Of a stretch of DNA of 64,000 nt, positions 1 through 12,200 are shown one piece after another. Where the stretch lies: NCBI GenBank assembly GCA_017591395.1, contig WEDG01011695.1, positions 42,317 through 106,316 on the forward strand, given 5' to 3'. Source of the DNA: Schistocephalus solidus (taxonomy: Eukaryota; Platyhelminthes; Cestoda; Diphyllobothriidea; Diphyllobothriidae). A model generated the notes under the pieces. The model saw only the letters and a list, made by a program, of their open reading frames with translations. It made no database searches and was not told the origin of the DNA. The position numbers and the translations under genes were made by a program. Positions within the stretch are counted from its first letter, which is position 1. Each line of letters opens with the position of its first letter.

Positions 1-1101
1 CAGAGATTTCCTCTTCCGTAAAACTCATTAGTCCAGAGAACAGTTTTAAACCTCTGAAAACTAAATAACGCACGCATTCGTGTGAATATCTAAAAAAATA
101 TGCAGGTTCTTTTTTGAAACCTAAAATATTCCCTTTCCTGGGAGGCCAACAATTAGGAAAAGACACCTTGCAAGCCTTTTTCTGTGAAAAAATTTTGTTT
201 TCAAACCTCCAGATTTTATCACAAATGTACGAGATTTATCAAAACAAAAGGCCATAAAGTTTGAAAGTAGGGACCAGTATATTGCTCGGAGATCGGACTC
301 CCTGCTTGATCGTTTTTCAGTCTCATTTTGGTAATCGCTCCTCGACTAAAGCAGATTCAAAGATATCAGTCACTGCTGTAGGGGTTTCAGTGTCTACCAA
401 ACACCCTTAAATAGATCGCTTTTGGATTAGGACATAATTAATGATGACCATGACAGTTTCTTGAGAGGTCTGCACAAGTCTCCTCATGGGATTATCGTGA
501 TTAAGGTGTTTAAAGGTCGCAACATGTGCTATAACTAATTAACCTTTTGACAAACTTGGTAAAAAAGGAAACTTGAGTATGCTTGCAGGTCAGCTTGTTA
601 AGAGCCGTCTTGAGTTGTAATTGTTAAACAGGAAAAATCCAATATTGACAACCTGACTTTTGGCGGCAAATTAAGTTGATTAATTATGCACGTCAGATTC
701 AATTTTTCTAAATAATTATATGAAAAAAATTTCTTAACCATGTGGAGATGACTAGTTATTCAGAAGAAAACTGCAAGTTAAAATTTTGGATCTTCAATGA
801 ACTTTCAGTACGACAGAGAATGTGCACATGTTTGGAACCATGTTACATCGTTATTGGTCTTACAAACTGAACATTTCTTGCTGTTTAAACCATATCAGTC
901 CGTTCTTCCTGTGCCTTTTGCTGCATGGCAAAAGAGGTTTTACCCTTTGATGCGCTTGTAGGATTCGTTTTGAGCCTCCTACAAGAAACAATTATCTGGC
1001 CTATTTCATAAATAATTAAAGTCCACCAATCGACCACATTTAATCATGCTATGTGTTTCCTAGCGACAAGTTTCGCTACAACCACTGTGTTTAGGGGAAA
1101 A
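1..1101. other. Non-coding, nothing recognised
   Basis: AT-rich sequence with no open frame, splice-linked exon or repeat that I could recognise. Confidence 0.5.
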
Positions 1102-1227
1102 CGAGGAGGAGGAGGAGGAGGAGGAGGAGGAGGAGGAGGAGGAGGAGGAGGAGGAGGAGGAGGAGGAGGAGGAGGAGGAGGAGGAGGAGGAGGAGGAGGA
1201 GGAGGAGGAGGAGGAGGAGGAGGAAGA
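1102..1227 (+). repeat. (GGA)n microsatellite, about 40 units
   Basis: A nearly perfect GGA/GAG trinucleotide run of about 120 nt. It creates artefactual polyglycine, polyproline and polyserine frames on both strands. The purine-only strand could form triplex or quadruplex structures. Confidence 0.98.
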
Positions 1228-2750
1228 GGAAAAGGATGACACACGCTCCTGTCCAGATGCAACTGACAGCCAGGCTTTGTAAAATTTGTCAGTTTCTGCA
1301 TTTAATTTGCAGCTGAGTAGGGGGATGGATAATTGCGGATGGAAAGGCCACACCCACACACCGGTCTGCCCACAGGATCTCATCGAACTAAGTTTCGCGT
1401 TGTGTCACTCACCTGGCCACTACGCGCGTCTGGTGATCAGTGCTCATCCGTGTGGTATTCGCGCGGCTGCCTGGTATTTTGCATGACCACTTCCGCGGAA
1501 TGGCGAAGGGCTATGTGCGCTTCAGTGGTTAGGTGTTTCACGCGCTCACACAAAGAGGAAGTGAATAATTTAATTTGCTATCGGCTCATGCGGGTGTTGC
1601 TAGAGCCGGCGAGAAGGCTGAATAAGGACAGTTTAATCTTGGTAGATTGGGCTGACCGAGTGTCCTCACATAACGGTTAACTAGGGTCTGCCACGTGAGT
1701 TTCCGATTGCAATTATGGCAGAGTTTAAGCGATTATTAGAACGCATCCCGTGGCTATTAGGGGAAATCCAGAAAAAAAATGCATAGCCATGGGGAATAAG
1801 TTCTTACGGTAATCGTCCCTGTCTGCTAAAAATGGATTTATGCAACCCGAAGTGGCATTTGAGAGAAAACTGCAATTTTCAGGGATTTATCTGATAGACG
1901 GCGCAAAGTATGTGTAAAGCCAACACCATGCTCTGTTACTCCAAAACCTTCGATAAATGTGAATATGTCAACGTTTTATTATCTACTAAGTGAATGACCT
2001 TTATTGCGCCATTTTTGCCTGCGAGGATGATTTTCGGGTAAAGGGACGAAGCACTCAGCTGCAAATATTTCTCGATAACTTTCAAGTCTTGGTAAAAATA
2101 GCCTTTCCTAAAATGAAACATGTAAAAGACAGCCGTTAGTAAACAAAATACAGTAAAATGAATGTATTCAAAGTGCTAGTAGGTTCATGCTTTCTGGTGG
2201 CTGTTCGGAGAATGAAGTGCGCACAGCATTTAAGTTCAATCAGTTATATGTTTATGAATAAAGTCCGAAAAATCGTTTTAATTCACCATAAAATAGATGC
2301 ATCATTGATATAGGGAGGATATTTGTTGCTAATGGGATGGGGCAGTAAAAACCTTGCTTATTTTGCCCTCTAGACTTCATCTTTAAATATGTTGATGTGA
2401 GTATGCTTGACAAACGTCGTAGCCCTCATTTACCATGAAAAGCCAGTTTGAGTGTAATCTGCGAGAATTCAGTCACCAGTAAAACTAAGAACAGTTTGCT
2501 AAAAATGGGTTCGGATGTGCCGGCTCAACGTCTCAGCGCAGACCACCCACCTTCAAAATATTATACCAAACCCAACGAAGATGAGCGAATTCGACCCAAA
2601 GACGCAGTAGTCTGCACCATAAAATTTTCTCCTTAAGAGTCGGAAGTAAAAGTAATTCGCATATTTAGCAGATGTAAACCAGACAGCACATAAATCTCTA
2701 TTTTAGCATAAATAATAATTTATAGGGGGTTTGGCAGATGTTAATAATTC
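1228..2750. other. Non-coding, nothing recognised
   Basis: Short chance frames only, none with recognisable domains or splice context. Confidence 0.5.
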
Positions 2751-3028
2751 ATTTGACCTAATTGTTAAAAACCCGGCGGCTTTGGTGGGATTCGAGCCCC
2801 AGGAATGCAAGAAGGAGGCTTCAGTACAGCTAACGCTCTGACCACCTATCTTCGCACTTGGGTCAAGGTAACCGCCCAGGTATGCTTAAACTCCTGACTC
2901 CCAGTGGGACCTCGTAGCTCAAGTGACTAAAGCAGTGACAGTGCTCAAGCCTTCCCCTTGCAATTGTGGATTCGAATCACACCGAGGCCGTCACGTTTTT
3001 CACAACTGGGTGAAATTCATAAATATTA
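2751..3028. mobile_element. Inverted pair of tRNA-like SINE units
   Basis: The left half (about 2751-2880, - orientation) and right half (about 2900-3028, + orientation) are diverged copies of the same unit facing each other. The right unit has a Pol III A-box-like TAGCTCAAGTGAC and a B-box-like GGATTCGAATC. It ends in a tail resembling TTTTTCACAACTGGG. The same arrangement occurs at 44876-45268. Confidence 0.75.
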
Positions 3029-3294
3029 ATTGGAAATAAGGAAATTTGGTTTCAATGCCCATTCATTAACATGTTTTTCAAGGGTCTTTTGTGATTGGAT
3101 TTCAATGGAGGACGATGCGGGACATCCACAACATGGAGCCCACTAAAACAAGCATAATGTGTCACCAAAACCGATAGTTAGGTTAGTATGTTGTTCGAAA
3201 AAGACGAAATTTGAACTTAAACTAAACATAAAATTATATCTCTATTCTGAACTAATCATTGGCATAGTCCTAACTCATACTGTCTGAACAGAGT

Positions 3295-3298
<4 letters not shown>

Positions 3299-3349
<51 letters not shown>
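3299..3349. repeat. (AT)n microsatellite
   Basis: About 25 uninterrupted AT units. Confidence 0.98.
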
Positions 3350-3352
<3 letters not shown>

Positions 3353-3950
3353 TAGTAAACTTGCAAATTATTTACTCCCCATCCGTCTTTTAACGGCGTT
3401 TTCAGAGTACTTCATCTCCATGTAGAGTTTTTAGCTCAAATAACCAACAGCGCCATCGTGTTTGGCATAACCAAAGCATGCTAAAGATAATTTACAGGGC
3501 TATTTTGACTGAGATGGTCATTAATGGCCAAGGAATAGATTCAAAGTAGGCATTTGGTGCCATCTAAACATAGTTGAGCTGATACTCCAAAAGTCTGTGC
3601 CAGCGCAGCTTTCGGACAGCAGAGGCGATGACCATAAATTTAGTCAATCCTGTCCTATGCGCCCAGAAGTTATTCATTCAAGTATTAAAACCATCCTGAC
3701 TAGAGCTGCAATCCACGCATTCGTATCCGCATTAAGTGTACTCGGTTGGCTTGATTCGATCAGCGTTGTTCGTTGTCGCGATCGTTTAAATTCACCAATA
3801 AAGGCCCCCTTAAACATCATTATATCCCACACAGACGCAAAAGAACAAAAAAGTGCCTGATTCTAGTGAAACCCTAAGAAGGAAACTTTTAAGGTAGCAA
3901 AAGCTTGCGTCACATCTACTTTGGCCTGGAGGCTTAAAGCCTACTTTGAC
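3350..3950. other. Non-coding, nothing recognised
   Basis: Contains an 87-codon open frame (3597-3860) without family resemblance or splice links; I take it as chance. Confidence 0.5.
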
Positions 3951-4019
3951 TCTTTGTGTATGCAATTTCGGACAAGGCTGCATCTAACATCTTTGGAATT
4001 TTGACGATGAGCACATTTG

Positions 4020-4410
4020 TGTTGTTAAAAAATGTGTTAGGCCAACTAAACCTGCTTGACCCGGCGTCTCATTCCGAATATAATCTAGGCTGGCATGCGC
4101 TAGGTCGCGTTTCGCAGAAAAAATACTCGTGGTGCTATCGTCTGGACGCGCGTCGGCCTACCGAAGTTAACCAATCACAGCAAGAGAGGGGAAGACCTGC
4201 CGCGACCGAGCGAGGGAGAGAAGGGCCATTTCTGCATTTTTATTGGATAAAAATCACGTCGACAGCGGCCTTCCCCTACCCTATGAAAGTAATTGGCTAT
4301 AAACAGTTGCCGCGACAAACCACAAGATGATACAGAAACCACGATTCAATAAACTTTTCCACTTTTCTTTGGCCCCTGCTATTACTGCTGAAGACAGGAA
4401 TTAATGTAAG
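4020..4410 (+). promoter_or_regulatory. Promoter- or solo-LTR-like segment
   Basis: CCAAT/ATTGG boxes occur at about 4170, 4240 and 4290. A TATA-like GCTATAAA follows at about 4297, then AATAAA at about 4348-4353 and a GC-richer body. This order (CCAAT, TATA, poly(A) hexamer within about 60 nt) is like a retrotransposon LTR (U3-R). No matching second copy or terminal TG...CA was confirmed, so a host promoter or chance is also possible. Confidence 0.3.
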
Positions 4411-5480
4411 TGTCCATATAGCTTTACTTCACCGTTTAGTTTCGCGAAAATAGAAGAGTAACTATAGGAATTCTTTTTTTCATTTTTACGTGATTTGAAA
4501 TGTAGTGTGTAGTTTTTATTTGTTGTTAACTCCTACCAAAATTCAATTATCCATTCTAGAGATGGCCAGAGGAAAATTTATTTTCACTAAGCATGTTGCA
4601 GGGAATGTTGTCTTACATTGCCACGATCTTCGAAAACGCAAAATATTTATATTGCTAACTGAAGCCGACATGTGCGTCTCCGGACCTAAATTAGACGAAG
4701 AGGTGATCATGGGAACCCTAGGTTTATATTCCTGACATTCCAAAAATCAAAAAAAAGATTTTATCGCCAGCGGTAGGTTCTGTACGGCTGCTAACAGTAC
4801 TTATGGGTGCTGGCCTTCTGCTGGCTCTACGGCTATTAGCGGAGGAGGCCCTACGGGGAGAGTTGATCTCGTTCACGCTGGTCAGTGCATTTCCTTAACC
4901 ACACCAACTTCCGTCAACCGTTGTACAATTCTGCCGGCATCTTACCAGGCCTTGCGAGTGCTGCGCATGAGGCGCGCATGAACGTTTGGTAGAAAAAAAC
5001 CCAGCCGTAGGGGAAACGGCGGAGGGTGCAAACCAACATGATCTCCTGTTGCGCTTGAAAGTATACGTATGCGAACACGGTTCACGCATGAACGTCGGTG
5101 ACTGGGGTCGTCAGCCGGATAGGAACGGAGATATCTGCAACGGCTCCACCACCAACAGTCGGGGGCGAGGAGAAATACGCGTCTGGGCCAAAATAAAGGC
5201 GGACAATGTAGACGAGACCAATGACCGCTGTTATGCCGCCACCAACACCACCTTCCCCTTCCCCCGACGAAGAGAGGGAGAAATGCACTGACAGCGATCA
5301 TCCTCCCCCTTAGGGCATCCTGCAGGAGCCCACAGATCGCCAGCATGTCAAGCACCAATAAATATCATGAGCTGCCCTACAGAAACTACTTCCGACAATG
5401 GAATCTTTTTTTGATTTTGAAACGTTAGGAATATACACCTATGGTTCCCACGATTACCTATTTTATGTGTACAAATTGCA
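4411..5480. other. Non-coding, GC-richer, no gene recognised
   Basis: Overlapping open frames on both strands around 4940-5360 reflect raised GC content. None resembles a known family. Confidence 0.45.
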
Positions 5481-5499
5481 GTATGATGAAGTAGCGCTC

Positions 5500-5715
5500 A
5501 CCGATCAAGTTACGGAACGTGCTTGTCCCGTTGTGCCTTGGGGCTCAATCTAGAGCCCCTGCAGGCAGTTGCATAGCGACTGGTAACATATGCAACTAAT
5601 GAAGGGCCAAAAAAGATTAAGCAAACCGTTCTGGCTTATTAGGCGTCATCAGCCATTCGAACCCGCGAACTTTGGTTAGTGAGTCGAACGCTCTACCAAT
5701 GAGGCATGGGTTCTT
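5500..5715. mobile_element. Composite SINE-type repeat with tRNA-like part
   Basis: It begins with a GTTACGG...CTTGTCCCGTTG block and a hairpin formed by GGGGCTC and GAGCCCC. Then comes a CTGGCTTATTAGGCGTCATCAG tail block and, on the - strand, a tRNA-like head (about 5650-5710, B-box-like GGTTCGAA). Related blocks occur at 26520-26680, 39545-40075, 59098-59260 and 61478-61650. Confidence 0.7.
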
Positions 5716-6418
5716 TGTCCTATCGGTTGTGATCGGCTGTGCCTGTAAACTGGCAATACATACAATAATTTTAGTTTATTTAAAGCTGTAAATTTTGTAG
5801 TAAAGTGTGTGTGTGTCTTACTCACCAGTGTGCCCAATGTTGAGTCCGACCGTTTTGGAATGTCAGTAATAGTACGTTGCAAATGGCAGCAAAGTAAACA
5901 TTAAAACCGATATGGATTACAGTAAAATTTGTTTACGGTACTCTTCCTTTCAAACCGTCTATTTATTTGTTTTTCTAAAAGTAACCGGCTACGGTAAGGT
6001 ATGATTTACTGTATAAAAATATTAGCAAATAAAATTTTTGTCACTCAAAACATCCTGGTGAACGTTTTTTTGTAGGGAAAACACATAAATAGATGGATGA
6101 GCAAACATGAGGTGCACTGAACTCCCAGGACAAATAATGATATTCATGGATAACGTAGCCGTTTATTGCAACGTATAGTTTTGTCTACTTGATATCCAAT
6201 TTTTCAAAATTTCATTGTACTCATGATCGCAGTTGGCATTGAACAGTATCTTGGCCTACTATGTTAACAGTCTCGTGGATTGGTCGGTCTGAAAGAGAGA
6301 ATGTGGTAAGTTTTACAATTTCAAATATTTTGCAACTTATTCGAAAAGAAAGGTTGTTTTAGAAATATTTTCCGAAAAAAGATTTCTCTCTTTAGGTGAA
6401 AAAGGAAGGTATAACTTA
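5716..6418. other. Non-coding, nothing recognised
   Basis: AT-rich, no supported gene. Confidence 0.5.
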
Positions 6419-6750
6419 CATATGTGGCCTCCTCTGTGGGATATGGGAGCAGGAACGCTTCCGTAATATAGGTGGATTTGCGCTGAATTCCAGGGAAATT
6501 ATGATGAAATTGAGGTTGACCGTCATGATTAAGGTTAAAGAAAGGTGAAAGTAAACGGAAGGATTAAGGGTTGGATCAGAGTTACGTGTAGGTGTAAGGC
6601 TGAGATTAGGGTAACAGTGAAGGTTTACTCTAGGGTTAGAACAGGGACATATTTAACTCTGCAGTATTGTAGCACAAGGTCACTTGTATTACGAATGTGG
6701 CGCGTTCTCAGTCCCGTTTTCTATTGGTAGGGGCCATACATGTAATCCTG
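6419..6750. mobile_element. Foldback element with telomere-like core
   Basis: The ends (about 6419-6485 and 6685-6750) are diverged inverted copies of a block containing GGCCTCC/ATATGGG-type sequence. Between them lie degenerate TTAGGG-like units (ATTAAGGGTT, ATTAGGGTAA, TAGGGTTAG). One end is related to the block at about 50970-51045. Confidence 0.55.
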
Positions 6751-8320
6751 ACAGTCAAAAATATGGTGAAGGTTTGCGCGAAAAAGGAATGGCCATCTAC
6801 TGCTTACTGCTCCAAATATGTCAGAGTCACAAAGGGATCATATTGGTTTGACGGTTAATCCATAGAGTAGAAAAGTGTAAAGAGTGTATTTGAAGACGGC
6901 TCATCTTTTAGAAATAGCAATTTATCAGCTATTCAAGAAATTCACCATCGCCTAACCTAGAAAATATGAGGTACTGACAACGGGACGGACAATTTTTTTA
7001 ATCATTATTTCGTGTTAAAAACAACAATAAAGGTTACCCTGACTCACAGACTGTCGGAATTCGATACGAATTTGTCTAAAAAAGAGTTTATAAGTTTGAA
7101 GGTACAAAATTCCCCCATCGCTTCATCTAACGTTGGTTTATGATGACCAATTGCTAAAGTCATTAGAAGCAGCAGTTGCATTTCAAATCCGTTTAAAATA
7201 ACTTTTTATAACCTTTTAAGACTAAAACAGTAGGAGTTTCTAAGGAACTTCTTGTGTTTTACGACGAGAGGTAAAACATTTTGGCTATATATATTCGTCT
7301 ACAAAGCCTTAACATTTCCCACTTTTGTTATTTACCATATTTTGGAGAGGTTTCGGGCGAGATAAAAACTAAGAAGGGACGCTACAGATATCAAGTAAAA
7401 TATCCAAACATTTAGAATGGATTATGCCTTGGAAACGCTATTCACACTCAAGAAGTGCCCATAGGTCAACTGATGATGCGCGCTACCCAGGGAAAATAGC
7501 TTCACAATGTAAGCAACTTAAGACATGGCCAGCTATTTTGGCAATGTTACCGATGCTTCAGATGCCTTCTTCGCCCCCTCTTCCACCCCCAGGGGGATTT
7601 GCCCAGGCAACTTGGGAAATTGAACCTTATACCCCTGGGATCACTGGCTACAGTGCGGGAACCAAACATCTCGGGATAAAAATGGGATATTTTGCTAATC
7701 AGTGTCATCAATGTGAACGTTTCTTATGGCCTCTTGGTTCTCATCCCGATGACGTGTCTGTGAAAATGAGAATAAACTACCCCCTACGCAGCATACTACA
7801 TGATTGCTTACTTAGCAGTACTGTAATTTTTTCGCCTGAATGCTTTGAATGTATTAACTACCAGTGATAACAAGCAGGTGGACCGTTACACACCAAAACA
7901 GGTAGCTTTTACTGTAATAGTATCTAAGCCGTCTCCACGTGGCAACTGACACTTAACTGTAGGCCCCAGTTTGGTCGATAAGAAGCCACATAAACCATCC
8001 ATTGTCAGACTTCCTTAAACTTTGAATAATCTAGATTTGCATAGGCTTCTGACTGGGATGTATGTTAAAAGGTTTCGGAGCAGCTGATCTCGGTGGGAGA
8101 CTAATGCCAACCGCTATCAAAAGACGCTCAAGCATTTGTTACAAGTTTCTGTGCTCTGAATCTTGCGTTCTCGTGTATATTGCGCACTATAATGGGTGCC
8201 AACCATCGTTCATAGCACCGGTGTTTGCTGTGTTGCCTTGTGGATGGATATGTTACTTTAAATGGAGGTAGGCATAGCAGATCGATGGTACCATAGAAAT
8301 AGGCTAAAATGACTTTCTAA
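6751..8320. other. Upstream region of IRX
   Basis: A 147-codon open frame at 7424-7867 (+) is the only long one. It has no recognised domain and no clear splice link to IRX, so I do not call it. The IRX promoter must lie here or further upstream but shows no clear core elements. Confidence 0.4.
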
Positions 8321-9235
8321 ATGACTTTCAGTAGCATGTCTCGCCCGAACGACATTGAATTCTCCGTCTCCACCCAACAATTCTCCCCATGCGCGGGTTT
8401 AGCGGAGAGCACATCCCAGTCCAATTCAGTCGCTCCCCTCGAATTTCTTCGAAACAGCATTGCTGCCACTACCACCTCTACAACTATTGGTACTGGCATC
8501 GGACAGTCTGCTCTACTGACGGCCAGTATCCTGCCACCACCGCCGCTGCCGCCGCCGCCGCCGCCGCCACCTGCTGACTGGCTCGACTGGATGAAGAACC
8601 TTCAGGCAAGTGGAAAACTGTCACTCCCCTTCGCTGCCTCTGCTTCCGCTGCTGTGGCTCTGAAGCCTCCCGAAGCCCTGCTCTCCATGGTACAACAACG
8701 GGCGTACCTAAATCAGTCCACGTACTTCCCACCCAGTCTGCCTATAATGTTTCCCACCATGACGATGGATATGAACTCCGAGGCTGATGATGAATTCCCC
8801 ATGAACAGTCTGGTAAAGAACTCCCTTTTGAATATGCATCTGCTTGCCGGCCAGCTGCCGTTTTGGAGCTTGCCACCACCATCGCGACCGCGACCGCTGC
8901 CGCCACCACCACCACCACCACCGCTGCAGCTAGCTGCGGTGTCACGGACACTCCGGTGTGCAGATACCATGTCGACAGCAGCGGCATCTGCTGAAAGCAT
9001 CGTGGATGGCAGTCCCACGCACGAGGCAGTGGGCTTTCAGCTGAAGTCACTACCATCTAAAGGTCTCATGGGGGCAGACGAAGAGAAAACGGTGAGGCTG
9101 GTGAACTCTGGAGAGGCAACCATCCGGTCCGCGATGTCGGGCCGATGTAAATCGACTGATCTCCGCATCGGGAGCATGGAGCCGGAGAGGAGTCAGCTGC
9201 TGACCACGCGCGAACTGAATTCGGATCAACTACAG
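8321..9235 (+). CDS. IRX: IRX exon 1, N-terminal low-complexity region
   Basis: This is an open frame of 305 codons ending at a good donor (CAG|GTGGGT) in phase 0. It contains two polyproline runs (about 8530-8572 and 8871-8928) plus serine-, alanine- and threonine-rich stretches, typical of a transcription-factor activation region. No conserved domain is seen. Two start codons are possible, 8321 and 8336. A TTTCAG sequence ends at 8331, so the segment could instead be an internal exon with an undetected 5' exon. Assignment to IRX is by position, strand and phase, not by homology. Confidence 0.65.
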
Positions 9236-12200
9236 GTGGGTCAGGCCTTTCGTATTCGCCAACGAGTTTTGTTAAGAGGGTGTTGTCTGACAGACTCACA
9301 CCGTACGCTTATAGGTGAACTACGAATAGGTTGGTAGAAAACGACAAATATCTTGAACACAAAGTTCATTTGGAAACTTATCGTTGTACTGAGGATGGAA
9401 GCAGTGAACCTTTAGTGTCGGGTTGTTTTCATTGGCATTTAAACAGTTTGTTGGATAGGAGCAAACAGGCGAGTTTCAGAAAGTAATCGCGAAGAGAGAG
9501 ATACGATCACTGGAACAAGAGCTTTTTTAGCCTGAAGTTTCGGGTTCTCACTCGAATCCATCGTCAGAGACAGAGTCAGTTAAGAGTACTGAATTGACCA
9601 GGTTTTGCAGCATTTTAAGGATGTATTTAGGCACGTTAAGAACGCGCGGATGACCACCTTTCCTGGTGCCAATATTGGTGAGCCAAATTGACCAAGAGTT
9701 CACACGAATGAGGAAATCCGGCCGTCAGTAATTCGAATGTGGGCCATCATGGCAACACATGCGATGAGCGTGAGAACCGATAATCTTGACAGACATACTC
9801 GATCACAGCAACGGCATGGCAACTGCATACTGCAACATCTGGCCGCTTGGGCCATTATCACACCACGTGCGATGCACTCGGCAGTTGCCCTTTGTGGTAG
9901 GCATTTTGTGACCTAGCGACTACATCCTAAAAATGCTGCAGAACCTGGCCTATCCAATACCCATATTTGGCTCCGTCTCTGATGTAGGATTCGAGTGAGA
10001 ATCCGTAACGTCAGGCTACTTAAGTTCTTGTTCTAGTGGTCGTGTCTCCCTCTTCGCATTTAAACAGTTACTGCTATAGCAAACCGACCCAGAGTCCAAT
10101 GATCCGCCACGTTGAGGGAATAACTGAGCACATAAACTCCCTTTATAGTGGGGCGTGTCGGTGTTCATGGACCGGAATGGATTTAAACTGATGTTTCGGA
10201 AAACCCCTCGTTTCCATCATCAGGATATTTTGTTGAAAGAAGACTGTTGGACTGCATGTGGCACCTATGCTGCGAGAACGGTAAATCAACCAGTACGTGT
10301 ATAGTGCTGACTGCCTGTTGGCAGCTTGTGAATATTACGTGGTTGTTCCACAGTCACCGATGAATTTCAGCTCAAATATTCATCGGAAATTTCGAAGCGA
10401 ACATAAGAAGATTGGTTTTGTACGATTAACGCCAAGTTCACGTGGTAATTTTCAAAGAAATTAAAATGGCTAATACCGTTCTCTGTGATGAATTACTAAC
10501 TTAGCTTTAAATAAGCATAGGTGGTGAGAGGGTCGTGGCTATTTCCCTTAAGAATTTTCATAATCCAGAACTTGAAAAGTTATAAATATTTGAAGCTCTA
10601 AAAGACAAAAAATGCTGAAGTATCACTATATGATTGCTATGGAAATGGATACAATACAAAGGGTCTGTGACCAGGGTGCTAAAGAAACTAAACGCAATAT
10701 TTGTCTTGTATTCAGTGGCAATAAAATACGAGCATTCGCATTTGCTTCCTTTCGTTTTGGAAGTTGACTGGCGTTGATTGAGTTTCGTGAATCAAGTCTG
10801 ACAGACCACCGAAAGAACATCATTCGCATGGCCGAAAATAATATTCCTTCAGCCGTCTGATCTCGGACGCTAATTATTACCTTCGAGATCGCTGACCGTT
10901 ATTTGCTTCTTGTCATAAAGAGAAGACGGTGACTAATAAACATGAGCTTGCTATCAAGATCCTATCACCGGTATCGTTTCCTCCACCGCCTAGTAGCTCC
11001 CACCTCTATCTATATCTCTCTCTCTCGCTAATAAGCAAAAAACAAATTGACCGAAGTCACAAGCATGAGAGAACCCACATCACTTGTCCCCTGAAAACGG
11101 CGACAGCAACGACAGTAGCAACAATTACACGCACCCACATGCTCTTGCATTCAACCCCCCCCCCCCCTCACCTCTTCCCCCTCCGGGCGGGACAGATAAC
11201 GAGGCCGTCTCCTCTTTCTCTCTGCTTCTCATACACGCTCCTATACATCAGCGGGTGTCGTGGCCGTTGCGTATGTGGGGTGGGGGAGGCGGATGGAGGG
11301 AGACATTGACGCGTGAACGGCCGAGTAATTAGATTCCCTTAAGTTTCACGCCTAGCCCTTGCCCTGACTACCCACCACCGCTGAGATGATCCACCAGACA
11401 CTGCCGCCACCTACGCACGTTAGTGAAAGTGAGCAAAGGAGATGGCTGCCCTGATAAAAGAGGCATGCTGGGAGAGTGGCCAGGAAGACAGAACAAAGAC
11501 CGGTTATGAAACAATCATAATCTTAAGTTCATATTGTTAGCCAGATTATGGCCTCTGTAAGACGTCTAGAGGTTCCGGATGAAGAGGCCATATAAAACTG
11601 TATCTGCATGCAGAGAGTGGACTTCGGGAGACCACCCAGTAGTACTGTTCAAAATTCAAAACACTCAGTATTTAATAGCACTTGCTTTTCGGAAAGCATT
11701 TATGCGAGATTAAATAATTCATATCCTCTATATCCAATAATTGGCAGTAAACTCTGGTGTCTTTTTCCTTGCACTGGGCGGTCTTAGTCTAAATACTGTC
11801 TGTTACAAACCACTTGCATTAACTATAGTGAGCTTAGTGTATTTGTAAAAGCCCCTGTAAGACGGTTCCTGTCGAAGAAGCTGGCCGTTAACTACGTGGT
11901 CCATAAAATTTAGATGGCCAATACTCGAGCATGCGCTAAAATACTTTGAAGAGCAGGAAGTCATGAAACAATTTCTCGATTCTTTTGATCTGCGAAGCTT
12001 TGCATAATATCGTGCACACAAACAGTCCTTCAAAATAGTCGTCGTTGAAAGTATGTTATGATCACGGCAACTAGAAATCCAAACGAAGAGACAGTTCCCG
12101 TATACTATCAGTTTTATCGTAATGTCAGTCGCAGATTTTCAACCCACAATTTTTATAAGCTCGAAAATTATAGAATATACCTTCCTAAAATAGGTAAAGC

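Noticed and set aside
1044..1383. Open frames with polyglycine, polyproline or polyserine on both strands
   Set aside because: They are read-throughs of the (GGA)n microsatellite, with no flanking coding signal.
4895..5358. Overlapping frames on both strands
   Set aside because: They coincide with a local rise in GC content and resemble no family.
7424..7867. 147-codon open frame upstream of IRX
   Set aside because: No recognisable domain, no clear splice donor joining it to IRX exon 1, and ordinary composition. Kept as a possibility only.
10929..11332. Frames over CT- and C-rich sequence in IRX intron 1
   Set aside because: Low-complexity pyrimidine runs; no homology or splice support.
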